From Acidobacteriota bacterium (lineage in GTDB: Bacteria > Acidobacteriota > Vicinamibacteria > Vicinamibacterales > SCN-69-37), in the NCBI GenBank assembly GCA_009694745.1, contig SHUF01000028.1, positions 1 to 32,586 of the forward strand: a stretch of 32,586 nt of DNA, given 5' to 3'. The stretch's first letter is position 1, and each line of letters opens with the position of its first letter. Shown here piece after piece: positions 23,680 to 31,928 of the stretch. Under the pieces are notes generated by a model. That model worked only from the letters and a program-made list of their open reading frames with translations. It searched no databases and was not told the origin of the DNA. A program made the translations under genes and the position numbers.

Positions 23680-24733
23680 GGTGAAAACGACCTCAGAGGT
23701 CGTTTTCACGGGGCCTAGAGCTACTGCTCTCGGGGCATTTTTAGAAGGTTGGCGCCGCACGTTCGCCGCACCTGCCATCACCTTGGGCGTGCTGGCCGCG
23801 CTGTTTCTGATGGCGTTGCCCCTGGGACTCGCGCTTCGCGGCATGCTTGTGGAGCACCTGGGCTCAAGCGTGGTCTCGGAACGCGCGGCGTGGGGATGGG
23901 AGGCGGGTTGGGCGGCCGAATTTGCGACGCAGGCGCAAGGTCTTGGGCGTACGTTCACGCACGAAATACTGGGATTCGGGGGCACCATCTCGACCATTGG
24001 CGGCTTCTTTGACGCCAAGCCATTGCCCCCCGTCGTGGCCGGCGCGGCGGCAGCGTACGCGGTGTTGTGGATCTTCCTGTCGGGCGGCATCCTCGATCGA
24101 TTCGCGCGCGCGCGCCCGGTGCGCACGGCGGCGTTTTTTGCCTCGTGCGGCGTCTTCTTCTGGCGATTCCTCCGCCTCGGCGTGATGGTGGGCGCCGCGT
24201 ATTGGGCGCTGTTCGCATGGTTGCACCCGTACCTGTTCGGCACGTTGTGGAACAACTGGACGACCGGCATCACCACCGAACGTGAAGCGCTGGCGGTGCG
24301 CGTGGGACTGTACCTGACCTTTGCCTTGGCGCTCGCACTGGTGAGCCTCATCGCCGACTACGCCAAGGTGCGGGCGGTGGTGGAGGACCGCCGGAGCATG
24401 ATCGGCGCGCTCGGCGCGTCCCTGCGATTCGTCCGCCGCCGGCCGTTCCGTGTCTTCGGCCTATATCTGCTCAGCGCGGTCGCGTCCATCGTCGTGGTGC
24501 GCCTGTGGTTCACCGCCGCACCGTCGGCGTGGGCCTCGGTGCCGGTTGCGTTCCTGCTGACGCAGGTATACCTGTTGTTTCGGGTATGGGCCAAACTGGC
24601 ATGGATGGCAGGCGAGGTGGTGTTCTTCCAGGGCGAACTGGCGCACGCCACCTACACGGCGGCGCCATTGCAGATGTGGCCCGACTCGCCGGCGGCCGAG
24701 GCGATTGAAAATCTCGTCAGGCAACGCGAGTAG
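23663..24733 (+). CDS. Polytopic membrane protein of unknown function
   Basis: 356 residues with about six helices (AITLGVLAALFLMALPLGLAL, PVVAGAAAAYAVLWIFLSGG, LGVMVGAAYWALFAWLHPYL, LYLTFALALALVSLIADYAK, FGLYLLSAVASIVVVRLWF, VPVAFLLTQVYLLFRVWAKL). No active-site motif was recognised; it resembles uncharacterised six-helix proteins with long periplasmic loops. ATG 23663 lies inside the end of the peptidase gene, suggesting coupling. The N-terminus EVKTTSEVVFTG is encoded by a 29-base perfect palindrome, so the true start or original N-terminus is uncertain. Confidence 0.7.
   Translation: MPSSPEVKTTSEVVFTGPRATALGAFLEGWRRTFAAPAITLGVLAALFLMALPLGLALRGMLVEHLGSSVVSERAAWGWEAGWAAEFATQAQGLGRTFTHEILGFGGTISTIGGFFDAKPLPPVVAGAAAAYAVLWIFLSGGILDRFARARPVRTAAFFASCGVFFWRFLRLGVMVGAAYWALFAWLHPYLFGTLWNNWTTGITTEREALAVRVGLYLTFALALALVSLIADYAKVRAVVEDRRSMIGALGASLRFVRRRPFRVFGLYLLSAVASIVVVRLWFTAAPSAWASVPVAFLLTQVYLLFRVWAKLAWMAGEVVFFQGELAHATYTAAPLQMWPDSPAAEAIENLVRQRE
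23681..23709. repeat. 29-base perfect palindrome at a gene junction
   Basis: GTGAAAACGACCTC, a central A, then its exact reverse complement. It begins two bases after the peptidase stop and falls within the start of the membrane protein gene. Possible terminator, operator or mobile palindromic unit; no T-run follows directly, though a shorter AGAGC/GCTCT hairpin and a T5 run follow within 35 bases. Confidence 0.6.
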
Positions 24734-24779
24734 TGTCACTTAGGATTACAGGAGGCGCAGAGGCGTCGAGGTCTTTTAT

Positions 24780-25547
24780 ATGAAGTCGAAGCGTGCAGAT
24801 ATGCTCGTGCAATGGTTGCGGGACCGCGCAGAGGCCGCCGGGGCCCATGGGTTTGTCCTGGGTCTGAGCGGAGGCATTGATTCGGCGGTGGTCGCCCGGT
24901 TGTGCCAGATGGCGACGCCCAACCGTGTGCTGGGCGTCATCCTGCCGTGTTACAGCCATGCGCAGGATGAAGCGGACGCCTACGTCATGGCGGATGCATT
25001 TGGCATCCCCACCGCGAAGGTGGACCTGGCCGGCCCGTTCGACGCGCTGACCGGCGAACTGCACGCGGCGCTCAAGAATCTGCCGCGTGAGGTCCATGTG
25101 ACCGACATCAAACAGCAGATGCCGGAGGCCAACATCAAGCCGCGCCTGCGGATGACGTCGCTGTACTTCATCGCCAACTCGTTGAACTACCTGGTGGCCG
25201 GCACCGGCAATCGCAGCGAACTGACGCTGGGCTACTTCACGAAGTACGGTGACGGCGGCTGCGACGTATTGCCCATCGGCGCGCTGCTCAAGAGCGAAGT
25301 GCGCGCGCTCGCCAAAGAACTCAGTGTGCCAAAGGCCATCCTCAACAAGCCCCCGTCAGCCGGCCTCTGGATCGGCCAGACCGACGAAGCGGAGATGGGC
25401 TTCACCTACGACACGCTCGAAAAGTACCTCGCTGAAGGCCCGTCGGCGGTGCCGCCGGAAACGGCCGCGCGTATCGAGAAGCTACGCGCCTCGTCGGACC
25501 ACAAACGCGCTCTCCCGCCGATCGCGCCTGAGGAACTGGGGAACTGA
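24780..25547 (+). CDS. nadE: NAD+ synthase, NH3-dependent type
   Basis: 255 residues; makes NAD+ from nicotinate adenine dinucleotide, ATP and ammonia in the cytoplasm. The PP-loop ATP site is LSGGIDS at 29-35. Further family motifs are GTGNRSELTLGYFTKYGDGG, which binds the substrate, and KSEVRALAKEL. The ammonia-type length, without a glutaminase domain, implies free ammonia or a separate amidotransferase. GAGG lies about 9 bases before ATG 24780. The last residues (EELGN) and the stop are encoded by an 8-base tandem repeat, so repeat-number change would alter the C-terminus. Confidence 0.92.
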   Translation: MKSKRADMLVQWLRDRAEAAGAHGFVLGLSGGIDSAVVARLCQMATPNRVLGVILPCYSHAQDEADAYVMADAFGIPTAKVDLAGPFDALTGELHAALKNLPREVHVTDIKQQMPEANIKPRLRMTSLYFIANSLNYLVAGTGNRSELTLGYFTKYGDGGCDVLPIGALLKSEVRALAKELSVPKAILNKPPSAGLWIGQTDEAEMGFTYDTLEKYLAEGPSAVPPETAARIEKLRASSDHKRALPPIAPEELGN

Positions 25548-25577
25548 GGAACTGAGGAACTGGGGAACTGGGGAACT
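25531..25577. repeat. 8-base tandem repeat (RGGAACTG), six copies, bridging two stop codons
   Basis: The unit RGGAACTG is repeated six times (the last lacks its final base) across the convergent 3' ends of nadE and the GGT gene. The nadE TGA (25545-25547) is in the repeat, and the GGT stop (25578-25576) overlaps its last copy. Eight is not a multiple of three, so copy-number slippage shifts both frames. Confidence 0.8.
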
Positions 25578-28551
25578 ACCGCACCGCATGAGACCGCCGC
25601 GGCTCCGCGCCGCCTTCAACTGTTCCTTTCGCCGCGTTGACCAGCGCCACCGCCGCATAACCCTGCGCCACTTCGCCCTTGCGGCCGACGCGGGCGAACG
25701 CGTGGCCCATCGCTTCCAGTTTTTCGAGCAGCGACCGCGGAATGCGGTCTTCAATTTGCACGCGCGAGCCGGTTGGCGTGCTGCCGATGAGCATCCGCGG
25801 CGCCTCGATGGCGCGTTGCGCGCCCATCCCGCCATCGACCACGTTCAGGATAATGTTGTAGACCGATGCTGGGATCCACGCATTGCCCGCCGCGCCCACC
25901 GCCAGCCGCGGAGTAAATCCGGGAATGCCGTAACGGCCTGGGTCGCCTTCACTCGGCGCGAACACGAGCGTCGGCACGCTCGTGGATGACGCGCGCTGCA
26001 AGGGCAGCATCGATCCGTACCCGGTGCCGCGTCCGCCACGGAAGTGGTCGTTGTAGAGAAATCCCAGGCCCTTCGAGACGTAAAAGTTGCCGCCCCACGT
26101 GGAGAGTGTCTGCGTCACGACCACCATGTTGCCTTCGGCATCCGCCGCGGCAAATGACGTGGTGCCCGTCTGAATGCCGGGGCCGGCCACACCATCGGCC
26201 ACCGCCTGATCAAACGCTTCGTAGTAGTTGCCGGCGGCCTGCTCCGTCGGCGTGGGCGCCCCGCCTCGTCCTCGGCCGCCCTGCGCCGCCACGTACGCCT
26301 TCGTCGGGTTGATGAGTTTGTAGCGCTCGAGCGCATGCCCCGGCTGCAGGTGGTTGCCGAGGTCAATGGGCCACCGCTCGGGATCGGCAATCTGCGCGCC
26401 GCCGTCGCGTACACGCCACGCTTCAATCACGTGATGGAGGTATTCGGCATCGGTCGTGTAGGTCGCACCAGGTTTCGGCGTGTAGTTGTCCAAAATCTGC
26501 AGTGTCTCGATCAACTGCGCCCCGGTGGGAACAGGTGGCGGCGCTGAATAGACCGCGTGGCCGCGATACCGTCCTTCGAGCGGTTTCCTTTCCATCGCGC
26601 GATACTGCGCCAGGTCCTCGAGCGAGATGATGCCGCCGTTCGCGGCCATGTCTTCCGCGATCTTCCGCGCGATGGACCCGCGGTAAAACGACTGGCCGCC
26701 CTCCTTCGCCAGCACCTTCAAGGTCTCGGCGTAGTCCTTGTTGATGAACCGATCGCCCTTCTTCGGCACCTGACCGCCGGGCAGGTAGATCTTCGCGGCC
26801 TCGGGGTACTTCGAGAATCCAGCGCGGCCTTCCGCGATGGTCGTCGGCAGCGCCTCGTCGAGGATGTAGCCGTTCTCCGCCAGCTCGATCGCCGACGCAA
26901 GAATTTGTGCCCACGTCACCTTCTTGCTGCCGTACTTCTGGAACAGCAGATCAAGGCCAGCAACCACCCCGGGAATATTGGCGACCGTGGGCCCGTCGCC
27001 GGCCGTGCGCTGACCCGCCGCCGTGAAAATTTTCGGATTGTCGAACGTGGCTCGCACCGGCGTCATGTCCTTGTATTCGATGACCACGGGTTCGGTCATG
27101 CCCTTCAGAAACAGGATGGCCTGGCCGTCGCCGCCAATGCCCGATGCATCGGGCTCCACCACACCCAGCGCAAACGACGTGGCGACGATGGCGTCCACGA
27201 TGTTGCCGCCGAGTTCGATCATCTTTGCGCCGGCCGCCGACGCCAGCGGATGCCCCGACGCAACAACTCCGGTCTTCTTTTCGACCACGGGCTTGATGAG
27301 CGGCTGCTCGGCGACCATCACATCAACAACGTCTTCAACCTCGCGAGCCGTGCGCGCGGCCAGCGCTGCGGGGCGATACTTCGTGCGCAGCGCATCCCAC
27401 GCTGCGGCGGATTCGCCGGTCGAGTAATACAGCGACTTCAGCGTCTGCCACGCACGGTCGAACTGGCCCACCCATCGGCCGGCTGCGGGCGTGGGCGCAG
27501 TCACTCCGCGCACCTGGTCGTCCACGCGGCGCGGCGCGGCGACGCGCCAGAGTTGCAACGTGTCGCTTTCTGCAAACGCCGCCGGCGCATCGTCATCATT
27601 GCGAACCGGATTACCGTTGTAGCCGCCCGCAGGCGTAGACACCGTAGCAATGGCCATCGTCTGGCCGTCGGGCGACCAGGCTGAAGCACCCGCCCGTCGC
27701 GACGCCAGCACCACGGGAAGGACTGGCGCGGCGCCGCCGCCGCGGGCCCCGGCAGGGCCACCGCCCCGGCCTGGCTGCGGGGCGTCGGCCGCGCCTGCAG
27801 CCGGAGGCGCAGGCAACTCCGTCACGAACGTGCCCGTACCAAGCCCCGCACGCGACGCCAGGTACGACACCCGCTGGTTGTCGGGCGCCCACGCGGGGAA
27901 TCGCTCTTCCCCGCCGCCCCTGGTCACGCGGACAACACGCGCACTATCTGCACCGCCTGGCAAATCGCGCACGAACACGTCAGCACGGTCACCGGGCTCC
28001 AGATCGCGCTCAGAGACAAACACCACGCGCCGGCCATCGGGCGAGACCTGCGCCTGCCACTCAGGCGCATCGTCGGGCGTGATCTTCACTGGCACTCCAG
28101 TGCCGTCCGCAGCTGTCGCGTGAACCTGCCACCGGCCTCCAGTCGGCCGCTGGGAAAACACGATCCGTCCATCGCGCGTCCATGACGGCCAGCGCTCGTC
28201 GCCGGCGATCGACGTGATTCTGCGCGACGGGCCTCCAGCGGCGGGAGCCACGTACAGGTCGTACGCGCCGGCGACATCGGCTGAGAATGCAATCGTCTTG
28301 CCGTCAGGCGACCACGCGGGATCCCGCTCACTCACCCACTCGCCTCTCGTGGTGACGACGCGTCTTTCGTCCCGACCGTCTGGCGTGATGGTCCAGATTT
28401 CGTCGAGCCATGAGACAGCCATGCGGCGGCCATCGGGCGCAAAGGTAGGGTCGCGCATGCCAGTGAGCGAGGCGGGCGCTTGTGCGGAGAACGCGGTGAC
28501 GGCAAAAACAGTCAGGGCCGCCGTGACAACCAGAACGGGATATCGACGCAT
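25576..28551 (-). CDS. PD40 propeller - tricorn-like helical domain - gamma-glutamyltransferase fusion
   Basis: 991 residues from ATG 28551 (MRRYPVLVVTAALTVFAVTAF, a signal peptide), six bases after a -10-like TATCAT. Residues about 25-380 form a PD40/TolB propeller (DPTFAPDGRRMAVSWLDEIW, DPAWSPDGKTIAFSADVAG). A helical segment near 390-450 (FDRAWQTLKSLYYSTGESAA, WDALRTKYRPAALAARTARE) matches the tricorn protease core-1 type domain. From about 460 to the end is gamma-glutamyltransferase (GHPLASAAGAKMIELGGNIV, SGIGGDGQAILF), with the autoprocessing and nucleophile Thr at about 797 in GTTSFAAADAEGN. It would hydrolyse or transfer gamma-glutamyl groups, such as from glutathione, in the periplasm. 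The frame is intact. The fusion is unusual compared with the normal 550-580-residue enzyme. Confidence 0.87.
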   Translation of the reverse strand: MRRYPVLVVTAALTVFAVTAFSAQAPASLTGMRDPTFAPDGRRMAVSWLDEIWTITPDGRDERRVVTTRGEWVSERDPAWSPDGKTIAFSADVAGAYDLYVAPAAGGPSRRITSIAGDERWPSWTRDGRIVFSQRPTGGRWQVHATAADGTGVPVKITPDDAPEWQAQVSPDGRRVVFVSERDLEPGDRADVFVRDLPGGADSARVVRVTRGGGEERFPAWAPDNQRVSYLASRAGLGTGTFVTELPAPPAAGAADAPQPGRGGGPAGARGGGAAPVLPVVLASRRAGASAWSPDGQTMAIATVSTPAGGYNGNPVRNDDDAPAAFAESDTLQLWRVAAPRRVDDQVRGVTAPTPAAGRWVGQFDRAWQTLKSLYYSTGESAAAWDALRTKYRPAALAARTAREVEDVVDVMVAEQPLIKPVVEKKTGVVASGHPLASAAGAKMIELGGNIVDAIVATSFALGVVEPDASGIGGDGQAILFLKGMTEPVVIEYKDMTPVRATFDNPKIFTAAGQRTAGDGPTVANIPGVVAGLDLLFQKYGSKKVTWAQILASAIELAENGYILDEALPTTIAEGRAGFSKYPEAAKIYLPGGQVPKKGDRFINKDYAETLKVLAKEGGQSFYRGSIARKIAEDMAANGGIISLEDLAQYRAMERKPLEGRYRGHAVYSAPPPVPTGAQLIETLQILDNYTPKPGATYTTDAEYLHHVIEAWRVRDGGAQIADPERWPIDLGNHLQPGHALERYKLINPTKAYVAAQGGRGRGGAPTPTEQAAGNYYEAFDQAVADGVAGPGIQTGTTSFAAADAEGNMVVVTQTLSTWGGNFYVSKGLGFLYNDHFRGGRGTGYGSMLPLQRASSTSVPTLVFAPSEGDPGRYGIPGFTPRLAVGAAGNAWIPASVYNIILNVVDGGMGAQRAIEAPRMLIGSTPTGSRVQIEDRIPRSLLEKLEAMGHAFARVGRKGEVAQGYAAVALVNAAKGTVEGGAEPRRSHAVR

Positions 28552-28557
28552 CCCGGG

Positions 28558-28587
28558 ATGATACTTCGGCGAACGAGGTGGCATAAT
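28558..28587. promoter_or_regulatory. Overlapping divergent promoters in a 44-base gap
   Basis: TATCAT on the minus strand (28563-28558) lies 6 bases before ATG 28551 of the GGT gene; CATAAT on the plus strand (28582-28587) lies 8 bases before GTG 28596. At normal spacing each -35 region would overlap the other's -10, so simultaneous use is unlikely. Neither gene has a Shine-Dalgarno sequence. Confidence 0.38.
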
Positions 28588-28595
28588 CCGCCATC

Positions 28596-29957
28596 GTGAA
28601 AACTCCACTGCCCGCCCTCGTCGGATGCATCCTTCTCGCCGGGTCCGCGTCACTGGCGGCCCAGTGGCCTTCGTTCCGCGGCGGGTCGGCCAGCGGTGTG
28701 GGCAGCGGCAATCCACCGGTCACATGGGATCTCGCCGCGGGCACGAACGTCGCGTGGAAGACCGCCATCCTAGGCCTCGGTCATTCCAGCCCCATCGTCT
28801 GGGGCGATCGCGTGTATGTGACCACGGCCGTGTCCACGAATGGCAGAGAGGCGGCGCCCGTCACTGGCACGATGGAGGTCGTAGGCGTCGCGATGGCGCG
28901 GGACATGAGTGAGCACGAGTGGCGGCTCTACGCCCTCGATCGCGCTACAGGGAAGATCCTCTGACAACAGGCCGCGCGTCGCACAGCGCCAAGCTCGCAG
29001 CATCACCGAAAGTCCAGTCACGCCTCAGCGACACCCACGACCGACGGCAAGTACGTGGTCGCCTTGATGGGATCCGAGGGGGTCTACTGTTACAGCGTCG
29101 AAGGCAAGCTCGTCTGGAAGAAGGATTTCGGACTTCTGGATCTGGGGATGATTGGGAATCCGTCGGTCCAGTGGGGACCGGCCAGCTCGCCCGTGATCGC
29201 CGGCGATCGCGTCATCGTGCAGAACGATGGCCAGAAACCGATGCCTGGCCAGGAAGATGGCGGCCCGCCGAATTCGTTTCTGGCGGCGTTCGAACTCGCC
29301 ACCGGCAAGCAACTTTGGCGGGTGGCGACGACGGACCAGCCGTCGTGGTCTACCCCACTCGTGATGACACACGGCGGGCAGACGCTGGTGATCACCACCG
29401 CGCCGCTGGCGGTTCGCGCGCGAGACGTCGCCACAGGCAAGGAAGTGTGGCGCATGAACGACGAGGCGCAGGTGCGCGTCCCGTCGCCGATTCCCTTCGG
29501 GGACTCAGTCCTTGTGACTGGCGGCGCTCAGCCGGCCGGCAAGCCCCTCCTTGCAATCCCGCTCGGCTCCACAAGAACGGTGTCGCGCGAGAAACTGGCC
29601 TGGCACATCGACAAGGGTTCGCCGTACACGACGACACCTCTGGTGTACGAGGGCATCTTGTATGTGCTGATGGACAACGGCGTCTTGTCGGCCTATGAGT
29701 CAGCCACGGGCGCCGAACTCTACCGCGTGCGGCTTGGGGCGGGCCGCAGTGGATTCAGCGCGTCTCCCGTAGCGGCGGGAGGCCATCTCTACATCGCCAA
29801 CGAAGGCGGCGACCTCTTCGTCGTCCGCGCCGGCAAGACGTTTCAGCCAGACGCCATGCACTCGTTCAACGAGACCATCTTTGCCACGCCCGCCCTTGAC
29901 GGCAACCTGCTGATCGTCCGGACGCGTGGTCACCTGATCGCGCTCGGCGGCGTCTGA
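28596..29957 (+). pseudogene. Exported PQQ-type beta-propeller protein, interrupted by in-frame TGA
   Basis: A signal peptide (MKTPLPALVGCILLAGSASLA) is followed by the family opening QWPSFRGG and further blades with WKT, WKKDFG, LWRVAT and VWRMND motifs typical of PQQ-binding-like (WD40-like) propellers. Codon 123 (28962-28964) is TGA after TGKIL; the same frame continues with QQAARRTAPSSKHHRKSSHA and stays open to TGA 29957. Relatives have Trp at the equivalent place (GKILW), so TGG to TGA is the simplest reading. With the stop ignored the protein is 453 residues, normal for the family. No quinone-dependent activity should be assumed from the propeller alone. Start GTG 28596 follows CATAAT by 8 bases. 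Confidence 0.82.
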
Positions 29958-30005
29958 GAACGAATAGCGTTCGGTGATATCACGCGGCTTTACGCACGCT
30001 TCAGC

Positions 30006-31856
30006 TCAGCCGCGAATAGCCTTGACGATGGCCGCGGCCGAAATGCCGTAGCGTTCGAGGAGGTCGTCGGGGGGGCCGCTGCGCGGGATTTCGCGGACGG
30101 CGAGACGCTGCACACGGAAGCCCTGATCCCACACGGCTTCCGAGACCGCGTCGCCGAGGCCGCCCGCCGAGTAGTGATCTTCGACGGTGAATATGCGGCC
30201 GCCGGTCGCTTTGCCCGCGGCGATGAGGCCCTCGCGGTCGATCGGCTGGATGGAATACGCATCGACCACACGAATGGCGATGCCCTCTTTAGCCAGCAGT
30301 TCATGCGCCTTGAGCGCTTCAAACAGCGTCACGCCTGCGCCCACCACCGTGGCGACGTCTTTGGCGCTCTGGCGGACGACCTTGGAGCCGCCGGCATGGA
30401 ACTTCTCGTCGGGTCCGTAGATGACGGGTGTCTTCGGCCGCGAGCTGCGAATGTAGACCGGGCCGTGCGTGGCGGCCGCGACGGCCACGAGCCGCTCCGC
30501 GCAGACAGCATCCGACGGATACAGGACCGTACAGTTCGGCACTCCGCGCGCCATCGACAAGTCTTCGAGCGCCATTTGCGAGGGGCCGTCTTCGCCAATC
30601 GACACGCCCGCGTGTGACCCGCACAACTTGATGTTGAGCATGGAGATGCCGGCCATGCGAATGAAATCCGCGCCACGCTCCAGGAAACATGCGAAGCTCG
30701 ACGGGAACGCAATCGCACCGCGCGAAGCGAGGCCCATTGCCGCGCCGATCATCGCCTGCTCGGCGATGAAGGCCTGGTAGAAGCGCTCGGGATACAGCTT
30801 CTCGAAGCGATCGCTGAACGTGGAGTTCTTCACGTCGGCATCAAGCGCCACGATGCGGGCATCGATCCCGCCCAACGCAGCCAGCGCCGTGCCATAGGCC
30901 TCACGGGTCGCCACCAGATCGCCCAGGGCGTACGCCGGCTTCGGCATCTCGGCGACGAAGTCGGGCAGGGGCTCTTCCGAACGCCGTGTCGCTGGCTTCT
31001 TGATGACCGGCGCCGGGTCTGACGTGGGCACGTACTGCGCTTCGAGCTCGGCTACCGCAGCGTCAGCTTCCGCGCCCTTCTTGAGCGGCTTGCCGTGCCA
31101 GTTGTCCTTGTCTTCGAAGAGCGCCACGCCTTTGCCCTTGAGCGTGCGCGCCACAATCATCGTGGGCCTGCCGGTCATGCCGCGCGCTTCCGCCAGCGCG
31201 GCGCGCAGTGCCGCCACGTCGTGACCGTCCACAGTGATGGCATGCCACCCGAACGCGCGATACCTGGCCGCAAACGCGTCCACGTCATGCGCCCACTGCG
31301 TCGCCCGGCTCTGGCCGTACGCGTTGACGTCGGTGATGGCGCACAGGTTATCGAGCTGATGGTGCGCAGCCACCTGCGCCGCTTCCCACACAGACCCTTC
31401 GGCGGTTTCTCCGTCGCCGAGCAGCACGTACGTCCGGTAATCTGACCCGATTCGCCGCGCGTTGAATGCGATGCCCACACCGGCCGCCAGGCCCTGGCCC
31501 AACGACCCGGTCGCCACATCCACAAACGGCAACCGCGGCGTGGGATGGCCTTCGAGGTCCGAGGTGATCTTGCGCAACTGCATCACGTCTTCGCGCGGAA
31601 ACGCGCCCGCAGCCGCCCAGGCGGCGTACAGGATCGGCGCCGCGTGCCCCTTCGACAACACAAATCGGTCGGCCTCCGGATGCTGGGGATCTTTCGGATC
31701 GAAGCGCAATTCGTCGAAAAACAGCACGGACAGGATCTCCGCCGCCGACAGGCATGTCGTGGGATGTCCCGACCCCGCTTCGGTCGTGGACCGCACCGAA
31801 TCGATACGCAGTTGAGTAGCTAAATTGTCGAGAACGGTGTTGGATGGGGGTGTCAT
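30006..31856 (-). CDS. tkt: Transketolase
   Basis: 616 residues. It transfers two-carbon units between sugar phosphates in the pentose phosphate pathway, using thiamine diphosphate. The cofactor motif is LLGDGETAEGSVWEAAQ with Asn about 27 residues on (ITDVNAYG); SGHPTT near the N-terminus and SKGHAAPILYA are family marks, and FIAEQAMIGAAMGLA carries the cofactor-binding Glu of the pyrimidine domain. The length and missing insertions resemble the shorter, animal-type transketolases rather than the 660-residue E. coli form. ATG 31856 has no Shine-Dalgarno sequence; -10-like hexamers lie 14 and 19 bases upstream. Confidence 0.92.
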   Translation of the reverse strand: MTPPSNTVLDNLATQLRIDSVRSTTEAGSGHPTTCLSAAEILSVLFFDELRFDPKDPQHPEADRFVLSKGHAAPILYAAWAAAGAFPREDVMQLRKITSDLEGHPTPRLPFVDVATGSLGQGLAAGVGIAFNARRIGSDYRTYVLLGDGETAEGSVWEAAQVAAHHQLDNLCAITDVNAYGQSRATQWAHDVDAFAARYRAFGWHAITVDGHDVAALRAALAEARGMTGRPTMIVARTLKGKGVALFEDKDNWHGKPLKKGAEADAAVAELEAQYVPTSDPAPVIKKPATRRSEEPLPDFVAEMPKPAYALGDLVATREAYGTALAALGGIDARIVALDADVKNSTFSDRFEKLYPERFYQAFIAEQAMIGAAMGLASRGAIAFPSSFACFLERGADFIRMAGISMLNIKLCGSHAGVSIGEDGPSQMALEDLSMARGVPNCTVLYPSDAVCAERLVAVAAATHGPVYIRSSRPKTPVIYGPDEKFHAGGSKVVRQSAKDVATVVGAGVTLFEALKAHELLAKEGIAIRVVDAYSIQPIDREGLIAAGKATGGRIFTVEDHYSAGGLGDAVSEAVWDQGFRVQRLAVREIPRSGPPDDLLERYGISAAAIVKAIRG

Positions 31857-31870
31857 CGCTGGCGAGCGTC

Positions 31871-31881
31871 AGTTTACTGTA
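31871..31881 (-). promoter_or_regulatory. -10-like elements of the transketolase gene
   Basis: TAAACT (31876-31871) and the overlapping TACAGT (31881-31876) on the minus strand. Either would give a leader of about 7-12 bases without a ribosome site. Confidence 0.3.
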
Positions 31882-31916
31882 CGGCCGGGCAATTGTGATC
31901 GCGCGACCGACGCGGC

Positions 31917-31922
31917 CATAAT
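31917..31922 (+). promoter_or_regulatory. -10-like element, leaderless membrane-protein gene
   Basis: CATAAT with six bases to ATG 31929; no Shine-Dalgarno sequence. Confidence 0.38.
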
Positions 31923-31928
31923 CAATTG

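Noticed and set aside
29958-29972. GAACG-AATAG-CGTTC hairpin just after the PQQ-type gene
   Set aside because: The 5-bp stem has no T-run and is too weak to call a terminator.
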